From Ulota crispa (lineage: Eukaryota; Streptophyta; Bryopsida; Orthotrichales; Orthotrichaceae): DNA of 64,000 bases. Below are positions 63,898-64,000 of the stretch, piece by piece (the stretch's first letter is position 1; each line of letters opens with the position of its first letter). The notes under the pieces are model-generated. The model searched no databases and had not been told where the DNA came from. It was given only the letters and a program-made list of their open reading frames with translations. The position numbers were made by a program, and so were the translations under genes. The stretch covers positions 2,048,501 to 2,112,500 of the forward strand of contig OY987246.1 in NCBI GenBank assembly GCA_963920765.1, in the 5' to 3' direction.

Positions 63898-64000
63898 GAA
63901 TTGTGTCAATTTGGACATCTTTTGTAGATTTGGCCAAGTTGATTTGGACATTTTTTGTATTTTGGGACATTTTTTTGTCATTTTGGACACATTTAGTTAA
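63898..64000. repeat. Degenerate TTTGGACATTTTTTGT repeat at the window edge
   Basis: Imperfect repeats of TCAATTTGGACATTTTT, related to 61355-61490. Cut by the window end. Confidence 0.5.

Noticed and set aside
12000-64000. LTR or LINE retrotransposons
   Set aside because: No reverse transcriptase, integrase or gag motif and no long direct terminal repeats were recognised.
1-64000. tRNA or rRNA genes
   Set aside because: No cloverleaf-compatible A/B box pair or rRNA core was noticed; a covariance-model search would be needed to exclude a tRNA fully.

Overview
This is nuclear DNA from a streptophyte plant: an early-diverging land plant or a charophyte green alga fits best. One large spliced gene is recognisable in the first 10.7 kb, a homologue of the plant circadian-clock regulator TIME FOR COFFEE (TIC). 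The remaining 53 kb is AT-rich and consists mostly of small, nested, non-autonomous DNA transposons with no intact gene. Two features argue against a seed plant: the gene and its introns are very GC-rich, and the transposons include TTAA-inserting (piggyBac-type) and Tc1-type elements, which as far as I know are rare or unreported in seed plants. The exact organism cannot be named from the sequence.

Region 1 (1-10,668, minus strand). Seventeen exons with GT/AG junctions and matching phases encode at least 1,947 residues of a TIC-family nuclear protein. The start codon is at 10,668 and the gene runs off the left edge. Conserved TIC blocks occur in the expected order: an N-terminal MERGREGRR segment, an acidic/basic region, VPRKAR, VEVAEALF, KRKRP, IDLM, a charged Arg/Glu segment, KRCAQHVYIAR with NLNV, then long Gln/Gly-rich tails. 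Both exons and introns are C-rich and G-poor on the + strand.

Region 2 (10,669-12,000) is the GC-rich 5' flank of the gene. Composition then falls sharply to AT-rich.

Region 3 (12,000-64,000) is a transposon landscape. The dominant class is a set of families (called A to J here) bounded by TTAA and starting CCCCTAAA / ending TTTAGGGG. At least 30 copies are recognisable and together they cover roughly 20 kb. Three places in the window contain a filled site next to a related empty site, and these show directly that insertion duplicates TTAA. Mixed among them are: Helitron-like elements (5' TC, 3' hairpin plus CTAG), each carrying its own minisatellite; a palindromic CACTA MITE; two families with 9-bp target duplications (Q, L); a family with TIR TACACTAAATAGTGCATTT (N); GAGCATC elements; and a decayed Tc1/mariner relic that keeps the C-terminus of its transposase. 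No reverse transcriptase, tRNA, rRNA or other intact protein gene was recognised there. Most short reading frames in region 3 are chance openings in AT-rich or tandem-repeat DNA.
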